DNA from: Callaeas wilsoni
Taxonomy: Eukaryota > Chordata > Aves > Passeriformes > Callaeidae
Direction: 5' to 3'
Assembly (NCBI GenBank): GCA_013398955.1
Contig: VWPU01005354.1
Span: forward strand, 30,847 to 94,846
Length of the DNA stretch: 64,000 nt
Numbering within the stretch: position 1 is the first letter of the stretch; each line of letters begins with the position of its first letter. Under the pieces are notes generated by a model. That model ran no database searches. It saw only the letters and a program-made list of their open reading frames with translations, and was not told where the DNA came from. Below are positions 63,311 to 64,000 of the stretch, piece after piece. The position numbers and the translations under genes are program-made.

Positions 63311-64000
63311 GGTCCCTATTTTTTAGATTTGATAATGAGAGAATTCCGATAAGTTCAGAAAGGTAACTGCAGTGCTTCACATACCTTGTGTAGAAAGAGA
63401 ATTTCTTTCCCAACCAGATGGGTGGAAGTGTGCAGGCTTGGCCAAAGTTTCATCAGAATTGTAAAATTTTGGTAGGTGTGGTAGTCACAGGTTTATAAAT
63501 ACACACACGGACTTTTAATAGGAGTAGAAATATCTTAAAAAGAAAGCTACAGAAGCAATAGAGAAATAAAAAGAATAAGAAGCTTCATAAATAAGAGCAA
63601 TGCGTCTTTTTAAAATTGTGGCCTTTATATAAAGTATACAGTAGGGATCTGATTCTGGAAAAGTGATTTCTGCAAAGCCATGCATAAATGCATGTGACAT
63701 ACTGAGGAACCCATGTACATGTCGTACTTACAGCATTACACACATTGCCATGCACAAAACTGTGGCCCTAATCTCTGCTAAAAGCACATACCATCTGCCT
63801 GTAACTACTGCTTAAATGAATGAACCTGCATAGAGTCAGCAATGTGTCAACCAAGCCAGTGTGACTAGGCTCTGTGGTGGATGGAATCTGAATAAATCAA
63901 TAAGACATAAATTAATAAATTTCAGGCATATGTAGTTTTATGATGGTTGTATTACATTAACCATTCATCACTGTCTTTTCACCTGGTGTAGGGGTTTGGG
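63311..64000. other. Non-coding DNA to window end
   Basis: AT-rich, with no recognisable element or exon. Nothing seen beyond the right target site of the LTR at 63311-63315. Confidence 0.55.

Noticed and set aside
1..64000. CRISPR array, bacterial operon, ribosome binding sites or integrated phage
   Set aside because: There are no spaced direct repeats and no dense gene packing, and the CR1 and LTR content marks this as vertebrate nuclear DNA.

Overview
This window looks like non-coding DNA from a bird. The main evidence is at least six fragments of the CR1 (chicken repeat 1) LINE. Several keep the typical CR1 3' end, a 'cctTCCAACC...' stretch followed by an ATTCTRTG-type tail. There are also long terminal repeats of avian endogenous retroviruses. 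One of these (62.26-63.31 kb) ends in the TGTCxTGGTTTAA-type terminus that I associate with LTRs abundant in songbird and other neoavian genomes. The background is AT-rich, has few CpGs, and is full of stops in all frames. The species cannot be named from this alone.

I can support no host protein-coding gene, tRNA, rRNA or known ncRNA. The longest open frame is 166 codons (11.84-12.34 kb) and shows no recognisable domain. The only coding similarity I can defend belongs to decayed CR1 reverse transcriptase/endonuclease. The window is therefore best read as an intergenic gene desert or the inside of a very large intron.

Layout: 0-13.5 kb is mostly unique AT-rich DNA with a (CTA)12 microsatellite and a short CR1 3' tail near 2.3 kb. 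13.5-15.9 kb holds two degenerate tRNA-derived SINE heads on opposite strands and two short perfect hairpins. 22.9-23.4 kb is a CR1 fragment. 27.57-29.67 kb holds two broken CR1 reverse-transcriptase copies arranged head to tail. 33.54-33.66 kb resembles the 3' end of an ancient amniote L2/MIR-like element. 45.5-46.2 kb is a possible minus-strand LTR. 50.97-51.03 kb is a (CCATA)13 microsatellite. 53.9-57.73 kb contains a CR1 copy whose endonuclease region is joined directly to its C-terminal end, then a solo LTR with a 6-bp target duplication, then another CR1 tail. 60.47-60.58 kb is a poly(T) tract. 62.26-63.31 kb is a ~1-kb solo LTR with inverted ends and a near-perfect 5-bp duplication.

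The most useful leads are the two bounded solo LTRs, the CR1 copy with the internal deletion, the two ancient SINE heads, and a weak pair of phase-compatible exon-like intervals on the minus strand (21.42-22.57 kb). I found no undescribed biological system that I could defend.
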